Notes: generated from the sequence alone by a model not told the origin. Shown: positions 52,425-61,487, numbered from the stretch's first letter. The stretch is 64,000 nucleotides of DNA from an uncultured bacterium (GCA_949283935.1 CASDUJ010000027.1:22876-86875); one strand, 5' to 3'. Translations and numbers: made by a program.

Positions 52425-54614
52425 TTATGAATTCTTTACAATTTTAGTAAAATCAGCTATTCTTAAAAATTCTTTGTTTACTTCGCTAAGAAGTCTTAGC
52501 CTGTTATTTCTTACACTTATATTTTCGTCCATAACCATTACATCTTCAAAAAATTTATCAATTATGGGAACAAAATTTACTAATAAATCATAAAATATTC
52601 TGTATGAAATAATTTTTTTAGATGACAATCCAAGTAGAAATCTATACATATCATCTTCGGAATCTTTTTTAAATAAATCTTCTCTAATAACATTACTATG
52701 AGAATTATGAAGAATATCTTTGTGAGTATTGTTTGCTGCAAGTTCTGTTGAAGAACTCAAAATATCTCTTATGCTAGTATCGTAATAACCTTCAAATTCT
52801 GTATATTTATCAGAAATATTAAATGAATTTCGTACAAGTTTGGAGATTCTTGTGTGAGTAGATACAATCTTGTCAAAATCTTCAGTTGTGCAAACAAGAT
52901 TAAGTAATTCCAATTTTTCATATATACTTGAAAGATTATTCAAAATATTAGGTGTGTGTAAAATAGCCTCAATGTGGTCATTGGAAAATTTCCCAGTAAG
53001 CATTCCCTTAAGCCTTTGAATAAAAAATGCTGCGATATCTTTTTTTAATTTTTTGGTGTTTTCTATTTGAATATCCAATCTTGCTATTGCAAAATCTATT
53101 AATTCCATAAGATTTAATGGTAATTTTTTCTGAATAATTGTTTGTAAAATTCCTATGGCAGCTCTTCTTACTCCTAATGGATCAGCAGAACCACTCGGAA
53201 TTTTATTTAGGGCAAATACAGCGCATACAGTATCAAGTTTGTCTGCAATACCTACAATTTGCCCTTCTAAACCATTAGCAAGCATTGCATCTGCTGCTAG
53301 AGGATAGTAATGTTCTTCTATTCCTTTGACAACTGCATCTGTTTCTCCTGCTAGTTTTGCGTAATGTGCCCCAATAACTCCTTGTAGTTCTGTAAATTCA
53401 AATACTAAACTTGTAGTTAAATCTGCTTTGCAAAATAAAGCTGTTCTTAGTATATTTTTGTTGGTTTCATCATATTGATCGTACCCTAAAGACTTAACAA
53501 TCTCGTCGGAAATTTTTATAATTCTTCCAACTTTTTCTTTTACAGAACCTAAGCCTTTTTGAAATGTTATTCCGTCTAATTCATCTACCCTTTGAATTAA
53601 AGGTTTCTTAATGTCTTCATTGTAAAAGAAAATGGCATCATCTAATCTGGCCTTGATTACTCTTTCATTTCCGTTTTTTATATTTGAAGTATCATTTCCA
53701 ACATAATTTGCTACAGTTATAAATGCATTTAAAAGTTTACCAGCTTGGTCATATAAAGGAAAATAGCGCTGATGAGATGCCATAACTGTAACTATTACAG
53801 GCTCTGGAATTTCCAGATATTTTGAGGCAAAACTACCCAAAACAGGTTTGGGCCATTCTACTATGTTAGTAACTTCTTTTAGTAATTCATCTTCAATTTT
53901 TACTTTAGCATTTATTGTTTTGGCGAGTTCTTCAACTGCTTTGATTATAACATTTCTACGTTGATTTTCATCAACAATAACATTATGTTCGTACATTATA
54001 TCAAGATAACTATCGACATTGGTTATCTCTGGGTGAACATCGGAACAAAATCTGTGAGCACGTGATCTTTTGGACGATTTTATTCCTGTTATTTCAATTG
54101 GTATTTCTTTATCGTCTAAAATACTTACAATCCAACGAATTGGGCGAGAAAATTTTTCGTCAAAATCACTCCAACGCATAAAATGTGAACCTTGTACTTT
54201 TAATACACATTCAGAAGCAATTTCTGGAATAATATCAAATAAAGATTTGCCTTTCTCAAAAATTTCTAGTGCAATGTATTTTTGTCCGTTTTCTTCGATT
54301 TCTCTTAAATTACTTGTTTGGGCATTAAATTTTTTTGCAAACCCTAAGGCAGCTTGAGTGTAATTACCATTTTCGTCTATAGCTACTTTTAAATTTGGAC
54401 CTTTGAAAGTTTTTTGCGTATCAGGTTGAATTTCATTCAATCCTTCTATTACAAATACTAATCTCCTCGGAGTTGTATATGTTTTTATGCTTTTGTGTTG
54501 AGCATTGTTTTCTTCAAGTTTTCTGGCAAAATTTTCTTTTATTTGTATGCTTATTGAATCTATTAATTCATAAGGTAGTTCTTCTACACCTAATTCCAGT
54601 AAATATTTCGACAC
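52425..54614 (-). CDS. glyS: Glycine--tRNA ligase beta subunit
   Basis: The tRNA-binding beta subunit of the heterotetrameric bacterial glycyl-tRNA synthetase, 729 residues. It opens LLELGVEELPYELID, has VEWPKPVLGSF, MASHQRYFPLY and the conserved GSADPLGVRRAAIGIL near residue 475; the C-terminal region resembles the anticodon-binding DALR fold. The alpha subunit (glyQ) is not adjacent, unlike in most bacteria. It is convergent with the methyltransferase gene (4-nt gap) and divergent from rplU. Confidence 0.96.
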   Translation of the reverse strand: MSKYLLELGVEELPYELIDSISIQIKENFARKLEENNAQHKSIKTYTTPRRLVFVIEGLNEIQPDTQKTFKGPNLKVAIDENGNYTQAALGFAKKFNAQTSNLREIEENGQKYIALEIFEKGKSLFDIIPEIASECVLKVQGSHFMRWSDFDEKFSRPIRWIVSILDDKEIPIEITGIKSSKRSRAHRFCSDVHPEITNVDSYLDIMYEHNVIVDENQRRNVIIKAVEELAKTINAKVKIEDELLKEVTNIVEWPKPVLGSFASKYLEIPEPVIVTVMASHQRYFPLYDQAGKLLNAFITVANYVGNDTSNIKNGNERVIKARLDDAIFFYNEDIKKPLIQRVDELDGITFQKGLGSVKEKVGRIIKISDEIVKSLGYDQYDETNKNILRTALFCKADLTTSLVFEFTELQGVIGAHYAKLAGETDAVVKGIEEHYYPLAADAMLANGLEGQIVGIADKLDTVCAVFALNKIPSGSADPLGVRRAAIGILQTIIQKKLPLNLMELIDFAIARLDIQIENTKKLKKDIAAFFIQRLKGMLTGKFSNDHIEAILHTPNILNNLSSIYEKLELLNLVCTTEDFDKIVSTHTRISKLVRNSFNISDKYTEFEGYYDTSIRDILSSSTELAANNTHKDILHNSHSNVIREDLFKKDSEDDMYRFLLGLSSKKIISYRIFYDLLVNFVPIIDKFFEDVMVMDENISVRNNRLRLLSEVNKEFLRIADFTKIVKNS

Positions 54615-54726
54615 AATTTATTCCTTTTTTATTATTACGAACTGCCTCTATTATATGTTAAAAAAAAATGTGTAACAACAAACTTAAATACTTTGAAAAA
54701 TATTTTAAAATTAAGCTTAAACCATG

Positions 54727-54755
54727 TTGACAGTAAATTTTGTCGTTGTTAATAT
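54727..54755 (+). promoter_or_regulatory. Promoter of rplU-rpmA
   Basis: TTGACA (54727-54732) and TAATAT (54750-54755) with 17 bp spacing, the best promoter match seen in the window. The start of transcription would be near 54762, giving a ~73-nt leader. Confidence 0.7.
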
Positions 54756-54761
54756 GTAGTT

Positions 54762-54834
54762 AAATGTTTGAAGGGTCAAGCTGTTTTAAATGTCTGCAAG
54801 ACTACAGCCACCAATTAGAAAGGACGCAGAAAAA
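54762..54834 (+). promoter_or_regulatory. Structured 5' leader of rplU (possible L21 leader)
   Basis: The leader can fold as GCTGT (54780-54784) with ACAGC (54804-54808), enclosing GTC/GAC (54792-54794, 54800-54802) with a TGCAA loop, followed by AGGA. Autoregulatory L21 leaders are known upstream of rplU in Gram-positive bacteria, but I cannot verify a match to that model here. An ATG at 54790 within it is in frame but lacks a ribosome site. Confidence 0.4.
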
Positions 54835-55392
54835 ATGTTAGCAATAGTAGAAACTTGCGGTAAACAATACCAATTGCAAGAGGGTAGATATGTAGATTTA
54901 GAATACCTTGGAGTTGATGTAAATTCCAAAGTTGAATTTGATAAAGTAGTTATGATTGTTGCAGGTGAATATTCTAAAATAGGTCAACCTTATGTTGAAG
55001 GTGCAAAAATAGCCGGAACAGTTATGCTTAACGGTAAAAATCAAAAAGTCTTGGTTTATAAACAAAGATGTAAAAAAGGATATAGAAAAAAACAAGGGCA
55101 CAGACAAATGTTTTCCAGAGTTATGATTGATTCTATTTCATTTCCTGGAAAAGAAGAAATTCCGGTAGAAAAAAGTCTAGAGAAACCTGTAAAAGAAACA
55201 AAGAAAAAAACTTCAGCAAAAAGTTCAAAAGCAAAAGCTGAAACAAAAACTGAAGCTAAAGAAGAAATTACCGAAATTTCTGAAAAATCAAAAAAAACTT
55301 CAACAAAAACAACGGCTAAAAAAACTTCTACAGCAACTAAAAAGACAACAACTAAAAAAACTACCGAAGAAAAAAAAGAAGTACAAGAGTAA
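54835..55392 (+). CDS. rplU: 50S ribosomal protein L21 with long basic/acidic tail
   Basis: L21 binds 23S rRNA in the large subunit. Residues 1-101 are normal L21 ([20 protein letters not shown] to [10 protein letters not shown] with [12 protein letters not shown]). After that comes an ~84-residue low-complexity tail rich in Lys, Thr, Ala, Ser and Glu ([20 protein letters not shown] and more), making the protein nearly twice the usual length. Start at 54835 follows AGGA by 10 nt and matches the conserved N-terminus. rpmA follows after 23 nt, the usual partner. Confidence 0.95.
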   Translation: MLAIVETCGKQYQLQEGRYVDLEYLGVDVNSKVEFDKVVMIVAGEYSKIGQPYVEGAKIAGTVMLNGKNQKVLVYKQRCKKGYRKKQGHRQMFSRVMIDSISFPGKEEIPVEKSLEKPVKETKKKTSAKSSKAKAETKTEAKEEITEISEKSKKTSTKTTAKKTSTATKKTTTKKTTEEKKEVQE

Positions 55393-55415
55393 TAACAAAA
55401 ATGGAGATATAAAAA

Positions 55416-55673
55416 ATGGCACATAAAAAGGGTGTCGGTTCGACCAAAAACGGACGTGACAGTGTAGGTAAAAGATTAGGCGTAAAAAAATTTGGCGGCG
55501 AAATTGTCAAAGCAGGAAATATTCTTGTTAGACAAAGAGGTTCTGAATTCCATGCAGGAGAAAATGTAGGACAAGGTTCAGATTATACTCTATTCGCTTT
55601 AGTTGATGGTGTAGTTAAATTTGAAAAACACAGAAGAACAAGAAAACAAATAAGCGTTTATGCTAATGCTTAA
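55416..55673 (+). CDS. rpmA: 50S ribosomal protein L27
   Basis: The 85-residue L27 reaches the peptidyl-transferase centre with its N-terminus. [20 protein letters not shown] and [17 protein letters not shown] are the family's opening, [15 protein letters not shown] follows. The N-terminus starts directly with MAHKK, without the cleaved Firmicutes-type extension, so it does not need the Prp protease. GGAG 7-8 nt upstream. A strong terminator follows. Confidence 0.97.
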   Translation: MAHKKGVGSTKNGRDSVGKRLGVKKFGGEIVKAGNILVRQRGSEFHAGENVGQGSDYTLFALVDGVVKFEKHRRTRKQISVYANA

Positions 55674-55690
55674 ACTATAAATAGTTTAAA

Positions 55691-55724
55691 AGAAGGGGCA
55701 GAATATATTTATTCTGCCCCTTCT
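55691..55724. terminator. Strong terminator after rpmA
   Basis: A 14-bp stem (55691-55704 with 55711-55724), six-base loop, then a T-rich tract. It is nearly symmetric, so it could also end the minus-strand gene whose stop begins at 55724. Confidence 0.9.
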
Positions 55725-56029
55725 TATTCTTTTGTTCGTTTAAAATCAGTTGATGATCTTTCATGCAGCCATCTTGCAAATAAAAAATTTTCATAACTTA
55801 AACAAAAATTGTAAAGAGATTGCATAAGTTCTCTTCCCGTAGGTGAATTTGAACTTACTATTGTTAATCCATCTTGGGTAGTTTGTAAAAAAAATTCTGT
55901 GTGAATTACGTTCTCTACATGATTTTCTGGATTTTTTAGCAAAATTTTTTTTAGCCATTTTTGTAAAAATGCGCAAGGTTCAATATTTTTTTCTTGGTTT
56001 AATTCTTGTGCAAATGCTTTTAAAATCAA
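55724..56029 (-). CDS. Hypothetical protein downstream of proA
   Basis: A 101-residue protein I do not recognise. It is mixed alpha/beta with two Cys (EPCAF, YNFCLSYE) and a basic C-terminus. No signal peptide. It begins 1 nt after the proA stop, so translation is probably coupled. A stretch TTQDGLTIVSSNSPTGREL might form a small sheet. Function unknown. Confidence 0.6.
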   Translation of the reverse strand: MILKAFAQELNQEKNIEPCAFLQKWLKKILLKNPENHVENVIHTEFFLQTTQDGLTIVSSNSPTGRELMQSLYNFCLSYENFLFARWLHERSSTDFKRTKE

Positions 56030-56030
56030 C

Positions 56031-57338
56031 TTAAATTATCCTTTCATGTAAAAATCTTTTCGCATTTTTCCCTGTGTATTCAGCAACTATTTGTCCATGA
56101 CCAAATAATTTGTATTTATATATTGTTAATCCTTCAAGTCCTACAGGTCCTCTTGCATGAGTTTTGTTTGTACTTATTCCTACTTCGGCTCCTAAGCCAT
56201 AGCGAAAGCCATCAGCAAATCTTGTAGATACATTGTGGTAAACTCCTGCAGAATCTACTAAAGACATAAATTTTTCAACATTTTCTTTGTTTTCTGAAAC
56301 AATACAATCAGTATGTCCTGAACCAAATTTGTTTATGTGAAATATAGCTTCTTCTACATTTTTAACTATTTTTATTGAAAGTATTTTGTCTCCATATTCT
56401 GTCTGCCAATCTTTTTCTTCGGCTTTTTCTATATTTGGCAAAATATCTTTTGTTTTTGAATCTCCTTTAAGTTTTACTCCGTTTTCTGTCATGATTTTAC
56501 TAAATTTAGGTAAAAAAGTTTTGGAAATTTTTTCTGCAACTAGTAAAGTTTCTACCGCATTACAAGCAGCTGGGTATTGAATTTTAGAGTCTAAAGTTAT
56601 TTTTATTCCAAGATCTATATTTGCATTTTCATCAATGAAAATATGACAAATTCCATCAGCATGTCCTAGTACCGGTATTTTTGTGTTGTTTTGGATAAAT
56701 TGAACAAGTTTATTACTGCCTCTTGGAATAATTAAATCTATATATTTGTCTAGTGCTAGCATTTGGTTTACATCTTCTCTAGTTTCAACAAAATTTATTG
56801 CATTTTGGGGAAAATTAGGAAGCTTGCTTAAAGTTTCATGAATAATTTTTATGAAGGCATTGTTTGTTAAGATAGATTCAATACCACCTTTTAAAATCAC
56901 AGCATTAGCTGACTTGATTGCTAAAGAAGTAATTTGAACAATTACATCCGGCCTTGCTTCAAAAATTACTCCTATTACTCCTATAGGACAAGAAACTTTG
57001 TAAAGTTCAAGTCCTTCAGCAAGTTTTGTTGCACACAAAGTTGTATTTATTGGATCTTGTAATTTTTTTACATCCAAAATACCTGCTATCATATCATTAA
57101 ATTTAGAATCAGAAAGTTTCAGTCTATCATATATTGCTTGAGATATTTCTTTGTTTTCTAAAAGTTTTTTTGCTTTTTTCAAATCTTCTTCGTTTTGTGA
57201 AAAAATATAAGCTTTGTTTGCTAATAATGCGTCAGCAATGTCTTGTAAGGCTTGATCTTTTGTTTGGCTGTTAAGGCCTGCTAAAATTAAAGATGCTTCT
57301 TTAGCTTTTTGTGCTATTTGCTTTATATTATTTGTCAT
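56031..57338 (-). CDS. proA: Glutamate-5-semialdehyde dehydrogenase
   Basis: Second enzyme of proline synthesis, reducing glutamyl-5-phosphate with NADPH. The 435-residue ALDH-fold protein has PIGVIGVIFEARPDVIVQI, LKGGIESILTN, the catalytic Cys in YPAACNAVETLLV and the C-terminal DGFRYGLGAEVGISTNK with HARGPVGLEGL. It is in an operon with two-component genes, not with proB (36627, plus strand). This separation is not unusual. Confidence 0.96.
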   Translation of the reverse strand: MTNNIKQIAQKAKEASLILAGLNSQTKDQALQDIADALLANKAYIFSQNEEDLKKAKKLLENKEISQAIYDRLKLSDSKFNDMIAGILDVKKLQDPINTTLCATKLAEGLELYKVSCPIGVIGVIFEARPDVIVQITSLAIKSANAVILKGGIESILTNNAFIKIIHETLSKLPNFPQNAINFVETREDVNQMLALDKYIDLIIPRGSNKLVQFIQNNTKIPVLGHADGICHIFIDENANIDLGIKITLDSKIQYPAACNAVETLLVAEKISKTFLPKFSKIMTENGVKLKGDSKTKDILPNIEKAEEKDWQTEYGDKILSIKIVKNVEEAIFHINKFGSGHTDCIVSENKENVEKFMSLVDSAGVYHNVSTRFADGFRYGLGAEVGISTNKTHARGPVGLEGLTIYKYKLFGHGQIVAEYTGKNAKRFLHERII

Positions 57339-57350
57339 TTATTATTTCCT

Positions 57351-58334
57351 TTATTCGTCTTTTTCAAAGTCAAATTTGTCAACAACTTTAAGAAAAGCTT
57401 GTACAACATTATAATCAAGTTGTTTGCCTGCATATGAAGATATTAATTCAACGGCTTTTTCTATAGGCATTGAATCTCTATAAGCTCTTGCTGACACAAG
57501 GGCATCAAATGTATCTGCTAATGCTATGATTCTTGCACCTATAGGAATTTCTTCCCCTTTTAGTCCATATGGATATCCGCTGCCATCATAACGTTCGTGG
57601 TGACATTTAATTATTGCTACAACTGAATCAAGTTGTTTTATGCTGCCTAAAATGTTTAAACCGTATTCAACATGTTTTTGAATTTTTTGATATTCTTCTT
57701 CCGTTAATTTTTCCGATTTGTGTAATATGTATTCAGGAACTCCTATCATTCCTATGTCATGAAGAAGACTTGCTACTTCTATTTTGCTTAGTTCTATGTC
57801 AGATAAATTCATTTCTTTTGCTATTTCTATTGCATATTCGCAGACACGTTTACTTCTTCCTAATGTAAATTTGTCTTTTTCATCTAACGCATCTGTAATT
57901 GCACTTATTGTGCCGGAAAATAAATCTTTGAAATCTGTTATGAGTTGCATGTTTTCTCTTGAAAGTTTGTTTGCTTCAAAAGATTTATTTACTGTTAGTA
58001 ATAATTCTTCTGGTGTCCAAGGTTTTTTTATGTATCTGTGAATTTTTCCTGCATTAATTGCATCTACCAAAATAGGTACTTCTGAATAGGCTGTTATAAG
58101 TATTCTTATTATATTAGGATAATGACTAAAACAATGATGGAGAAGTTCTACTCCACTTTTTCCGGGCATTTTATGATCTGAAATAATCATTTCTATATCT
58201 GAAGTTTTTTCTAATATTTCAATTGCTTCAAAAGCATTGTTTGCAGTTATTATGTCGTAATATTTACGTAGGGTTCTTTTTACCAATTGTAAATTATCAG
58301 GTTCATCATCTACTACTAATATTTTATAATTCAT
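57351..58334 (-). CDS. Response regulator with HD-GYP phosphodiesterase domain
   Basis: A 327-residue two-domain protein. Residues 1-~120 are a receiver (LVVDDEPDN, phospho-Asp53 in MIISDHKMPG, switch Thr region LITAY, Lys in IKKPW). Residues ~140-327 are an HD-GYP domain: LLHDIGMIG, CHHERYDGSGYPYGLKG and ALADTFDALVSARAYRD, all ligand residues intact. It should hydrolyse cyclic-di-GMP under control of the kinase encoded upstream (4-nt overlap), possibly switching motility and adhesion; that output is inferred. Confidence 0.95.
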   Translation of the reverse strand: MNYKILVVDDEPDNLQLVKRTLRKYYDIITANNAFEAIEILEKTSDIEMIISDHKMPGKSGVELLHHCFSHYPNIIRILITAYSEVPILVDAINAGKIHRYIKKPWTPEELLLTVNKSFEANKLSRENMQLITDFKDLFSGTISAITDALDEKDKFTLGRSKRVCEYAIEIAKEMNLSDIELSKIEVASLLHDIGMIGVPEYILHKSEKLTEEEYQKIQKHVEYGLNILGSIKQLDSVVAIIKCHHERYDGSGYPYGLKGEEIPIGARIIALADTFDALVSARAYRDSMPIEKAVELISSYAGKQLDYNVVQAFLKVVDKFDFEKDE

Positions 58335-59974
58335 TTATTTGTTTCCTTTCTTTTTAAACCATCTTTTGGTAAAGTAATCGTAAATTTGGTGCCTTTTCCT
58401 ACTTCACTTTCTATGTTAATTTTTCCATTGTGCGATTCAATAATTTTGTAACTTATAGACATTCCAAGTCCAGTTCCTTCTCCAACTCCTTTTGTGGTAT
58501 AAAATGGTTCAAATACTTTTGAAATGTTCTCTTGGGGAATTCCTACGCCGGTGTCTTCAATTTCTACTATTATATTTTTTCCATCATCTTTTGTTCTTAT
58601 GTATATATCACCAGTTTCCTTGATTGCAAAAATAGCATTGTCTATTATGTTCATTAAAACTTGGTTAATTTGTCCACCGTAACAATCTATGGGCTCTACT
58701 TCTTCAAATTCTTTGTGTATTGTTATTCGATTTTTGTATTTGTTATATAAAATGTTCAAAGTTGTGTTTATTTCTTTGTTTATTTCTATTTCATTTATAA
58801 TCATTTTTTCTGTTCTCGAAAAATTCTTTAAATCCATAACTATATTTTTCGTTCTTATTGTTCCTTCTCTACAACTTTTTATTAAATCAGGAAGGTCTTC
58901 TTTTATGTATTCATATTCTTTTTCTTCTAGTATTTTTTTTATTTCATTTCTTTGTTCTTCAGGAAGTAGTTCAGAGTATTCTTCAAATTTGTCTATAATA
59001 TCCATTAAATCTTGAGAGTAATTGTTTAAATGTGTTAAATTTCCGTAAATGAAATTTACCGGATTATTAATTTCATGTGTTATTCCTGCAACAAGTTCCC
59101 CAAGAGAACGCATTTTTTCCCCGTGAACTATCATGGCTTGCGCTTCTTTCAATTCATCCATTGCTTTATTTAGTTTTTGATTTTTGTCAGTAATTTCTGC
59201 TGTACGTTCTTTTATTTTTTCTTCTAAGGAAGTATGGGTTTTGTATATAATTGAAGCCATTTCATTAAAAGCTCTTATTAAAATATTTAGTTCTTTGTAA
59301 TATGTCATTGATATTTTATGTTTGAAATTTCCTGTGGAAAATATTTTTACTGCTTTCGTCAAAGAATTTATGGGAACTGTTACAAGTTTAATCATTACTA
59401 AAGCACAAAACGAACCAAGTAATAAAAATATAATTGCTAAAGTCGGATTTTTGGCAGATATATCTTTTATGTAATATGATAAATTTGAATCTAAAGTGTA
59501 TGCAATAATTACATTAACTTTTTGGGATACAGCTCCTGTTTCAAATCTAATATTTGTGTCATATGGAAATTTTTTTTTGTATATTTTTTTTACTTCATCT
59601 ATTGAAAGATTTTTGTTTTCTATTTCTTGGATGTTAGACCAAATTATGTAGTTATTTTTTTTTAAATCATATATAACTACAAAATTTATAAGTCTATTGT
59701 CTACAAGTTTTTTTGTTATTTCGTCCAAAATAGAAAAATTTTTAGTATTTAAACTTTCTTTTGTTGTACTGTATATAATGTTTGATATAGATTTACTAAT
59801 TGTTTGTCTTTCATCAAAGCTTTTGTCCATTAAATCTTTAGACATTTGCATAAAATATGCGGTCATAGATATAATGGTTACAAGCATAACAACATTCATA
59901 AAAATAAGAAAAACTGCTCCTAAACTTGGAGATTGTTTTTTTATGTATGCATTAATTTTTGTAATGGTTTTCAT
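58331..59974 (-). CDS. Membrane sensor histidine kinase
   Basis: A 547-residue kinase: first membrane helix (~18-43), a periplasmic sensing region (~45-175), second helix (~178-202, LAIIFLLLGSFCALVMIKLV), HAMP, a coiled-coil linker (KIKERTAEITDKNQKLNKAM), the phospho-His in LVAGITHEINNPVNF, and the ATPase domain with NIIDNAIFAIK, DTGVGIP, FEPFYTTK and GEGTGLGMSI. THEINNP is typical of NtrB/C4-dicarboxylate-type kinases. It feeds the adjacent HD-GYP response regulator. Confidence 0.95.
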   Translation of the reverse strand: MKTITKINAYIKKQSPSLGAVFLIFMNVVMLVTIISMTAYFMQMSKDLMDKSFDERQTISKSISNIIYSTTKESLNTKNFSILDEITKKLVDNRLINFVVIYDLKKNNYIIWSNIQEIENKNLSIDEVKKIYKKKFPYDTNIRFETGAVSQKVNVIIAYTLDSNLSYYIKDISAKNPTLAIIFLLLGSFCALVMIKLVTVPINSLTKAVKIFSTGNFKHKISMTYYKELNILIRAFNEMASIIYKTHTSLEEKIKERTAEITDKNQKLNKAMDELKEAQAMIVHGEKMRSLGELVAGITHEINNPVNFIYGNLTHLNNYSQDLMDIIDKFEEYSELLPEEQRNEIKKILEEKEYEYIKEDLPDLIKSCREGTIRTKNIVMDLKNFSRTEKMIINEIEINKEINTTLNILYNKYKNRITIHKEFEEVEPIDCYGGQINQVLMNIIDNAIFAIKETGDIYIRTKDDGKNIIVEIEDTGVGIPQENISKVFEPFYTTKGVGEGTGLGMSISYKIIESHNGKINIESEVGKGTKFTITLPKDGLKRKETNK

Positions 59975-59988
59975 TTTATGTCCTTTGT

Positions 59989-60339
59989 TTATTGAGAATC
60001 TTGATTAGGCAAAATGGTTTCTTCTTTAGAGTTTACTTCTTGAGTATCTTTAGGTTGAATGAAAGGTGCGCTGTTTAGAACTTGTTCCGGACTTAACATT
60101 AAATCATCAATAAATTGTTGCTGAGCCTCTGTGTTTAAAAACCTTGTGTCACCTTTTGATTTTTCAAGAGTTTTACCCAAAAGAAAGCCACCTATATATG
60201 CAACTATACCTGCCGGTACAGTTATTTTTAAAGCCCAAAAAATTGTGGGAAAATCAATAGTTTGATTACTTACAAATACCAAACTTCCTACAACAATTAT
60301 GGTAATTAAGCATAATAACATTGCAAGTTTTTTATCCAT
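59989..60339 (-). CDS. Hypothetical two-helix membrane protein
   Basis: A 116-residue protein with two membrane helices (residues ~5-24 and ~32-55, AGIVAYIGGFLLGKTLEKS) and an acidic, Gln/Pro-rich cytosolic tail with LSPEQVLNSAPF. Not recognised. It lies 14 nt upstream of the sensor kinase on the same strand, so it may be part of that signalling operon, perhaps as an accessory protein. Confidence 0.65.
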   Translation of the reverse strand: MDKKLAMLLCLITIIVVGSLVFVSNQTIDFPTIFWALKITVPAGIVAYIGGFLLGKTLEKSKGDTRFLNTEAQQQFIDDLMLSPEQVLNSAPFIQPKDTQEVNSKEETILPNQDSQ

Positions 60340-60350
60340 AAAATTAACCT

Positions 60351-60515
60351 TTATTTTGTGCGTTGTTTTGCTTTAATATTTAATGCGGCATCGTGAGCAA
60401 GTATGTATATTGAACATGATTTGTAATTTTTCAAATACCAAGCACAATCTTCTTGTTGACAAAGTATGTAATTTCCGTCTTTTCCGCTCATTAAAGGACA
60501 TTTTAAAATAGCCAA
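60351..60515 (-). CDS. Small four-cysteine protein (54 residues)
   Basis: A gene below the usual ORF size limit. From TTG at 60515 (GGAG 8 nt upstream) it encodes a 54-residue protein with four Cys at 6, 19, 24 and 34 (KCPLMSGKDGNYILCQQEDC, then AWYLKNYKSC). The spacing and the C-Q-x-E-x-C-A-W-Y element recall short zinc-binding-like proteins of anaerobes. It ends 11 nt before the membrane gene at 60339 and is probably the first gene of that operon. Function unknown. Confidence 0.7.
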   Translation of the reverse strand: MAILKCPLMSGKDGNYILCQQEDCAWYLKNYKSCSIYILAHDAALNIKAKQRTK

Positions 60516-60666
60516 ATTAATATCTCCAACTATCTATAACGCCTATATTATAACAATTTTTTTAATTATTAGCAAAATATTAGTAACTATATTTTTTGAT
60601 GTGTTGTAAGAAATAAAAATTTCTCAAAATATTGATTATACTTGTAAATTTTGTTATAGTTTTTTC

Positions 60667-60915
60667 ATGAATATTTTTAAAGTACTAAAATCTTTCGATA
60701 TTTTTAATAGTGAAGCTATAAGATTTTTGGCAAATAAAGCTCTTAACATTTTTTTGGTAGAAACAGCTAACGTAAAACATAATGGAATTAATTTGTCTGC
60801 AGATAAAAATACCATTAATATAAATGTAATCAATCGTCCCAAAACTTATAATCTTTTAATTAGTGCTCAAAAAAAAATTGAACAAAAAAGAGCTAAACAA
60901 TCAGCAAAATTATGA
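60667..60915 (+). CDS. Hypothetical protein upstream of engB
   Basis: An 82-residue basic protein, not recognised. Asn/Lys-rich with an amphipathic first half (FLANKALNIFLVETANVKHN) and a Lys/Gln/Arg tail (KKIEQKRAKQSAKL) that may bind RNA. It overlaps engB by 4 nt (ATGA), which suggests translational coupling with this ribosome-assembly GTPase. It has no strong ribosome site. Confidence 0.55.
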   Translation: MNIFKVLKSFDIFNSEAIRFLANKALNIFLVETANVKHNGINLSADKNTININVINRPKTYNLLISAQKKIEQKRAKQSAKL

Positions 60916-61487
60916 AAATTTGTAATCCTAAATTTTTAAAAAGCTCAGATAGTTTAAAGAATTGTCCCGAATTGCAAGTTCAAGAAATTGCTTTAATTGG
61001 ACGTTCAAATGTAGGTAAATCTTCTTTTATCAACAAAATTTGCGGCAGAAAAAATCTCGCAAAAACTAGTAATACTCCTGGTAAAACAAGACTAATGAAT
61101 TATTTTCTAATAGATGATAAATTTGCTATTGTTGATTTACCCGGCTATGGATACGCCAAAGTTTCTAAAAAAGAACAAGAAAAATGGCGTATAGAACTAG
61201 AAAATTATTTGCTAAAGAGGGAAAATTTATTTGCTGTAATACAATTTATTGATGGCAGGCATGAAGTTCAAAAAAATGACAAGCAAATGCGTGAATGGCT
61301 AGAATATCACGGATTTAAGGTATATACGGTTATAACAAAAATGGATTACATTTCAAAATCTCAATATTTAAAAGTCATAAATAATGTAGAGAAAACTCTA
61401 AAATGCAAGGCTATTCCATTTTCTACTCAAACTGATATAGATGCTGCGATATATAGCATTTTTCAAGATATTATCCTGAACCTATAA
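60912..61487 (+). CDS. engB: Ribosome biogenesis GTPase EngB (YsxC/YihA)
   Basis: A 191-residue GTPase needed for late assembly of the 50S subunit. G1 is GRSNVGKSSFINK, G2 region SNTPGKTR, G3 DLPGYGYAKVSKKE, G4 TKMD (VITKMDYIS) and G5 PFSTQT. The GYGYAKV stretch is specific to EngB. Length is typical. It is the second gene of a two-gene operon. Confidence 0.95.
   Translation: MKICNPKFLKSSDSLKNCPELQVQEIALIGRSNVGKSSFINKICGRKNLAKTSNTPGKTRLMNYFLIDDKFAIVDLPGYGYAKVSKKEQEKWRIELENYLLKRENLFAVIQFIDGRHEVQKNDKQMREWLEYHGFKVYTVITKMDYISKSQYLKVINNVEKTLKCKAIPFSTQTDIDAAIYSIFQDIILNL

Noticed and set aside
55056..55424. Long minus-strand frame opposite rplU
   Set aside because: A shadow of the Lys/Thr-rich L21 tail; it has extreme Val/Phe/Ser composition and no ribosome site.
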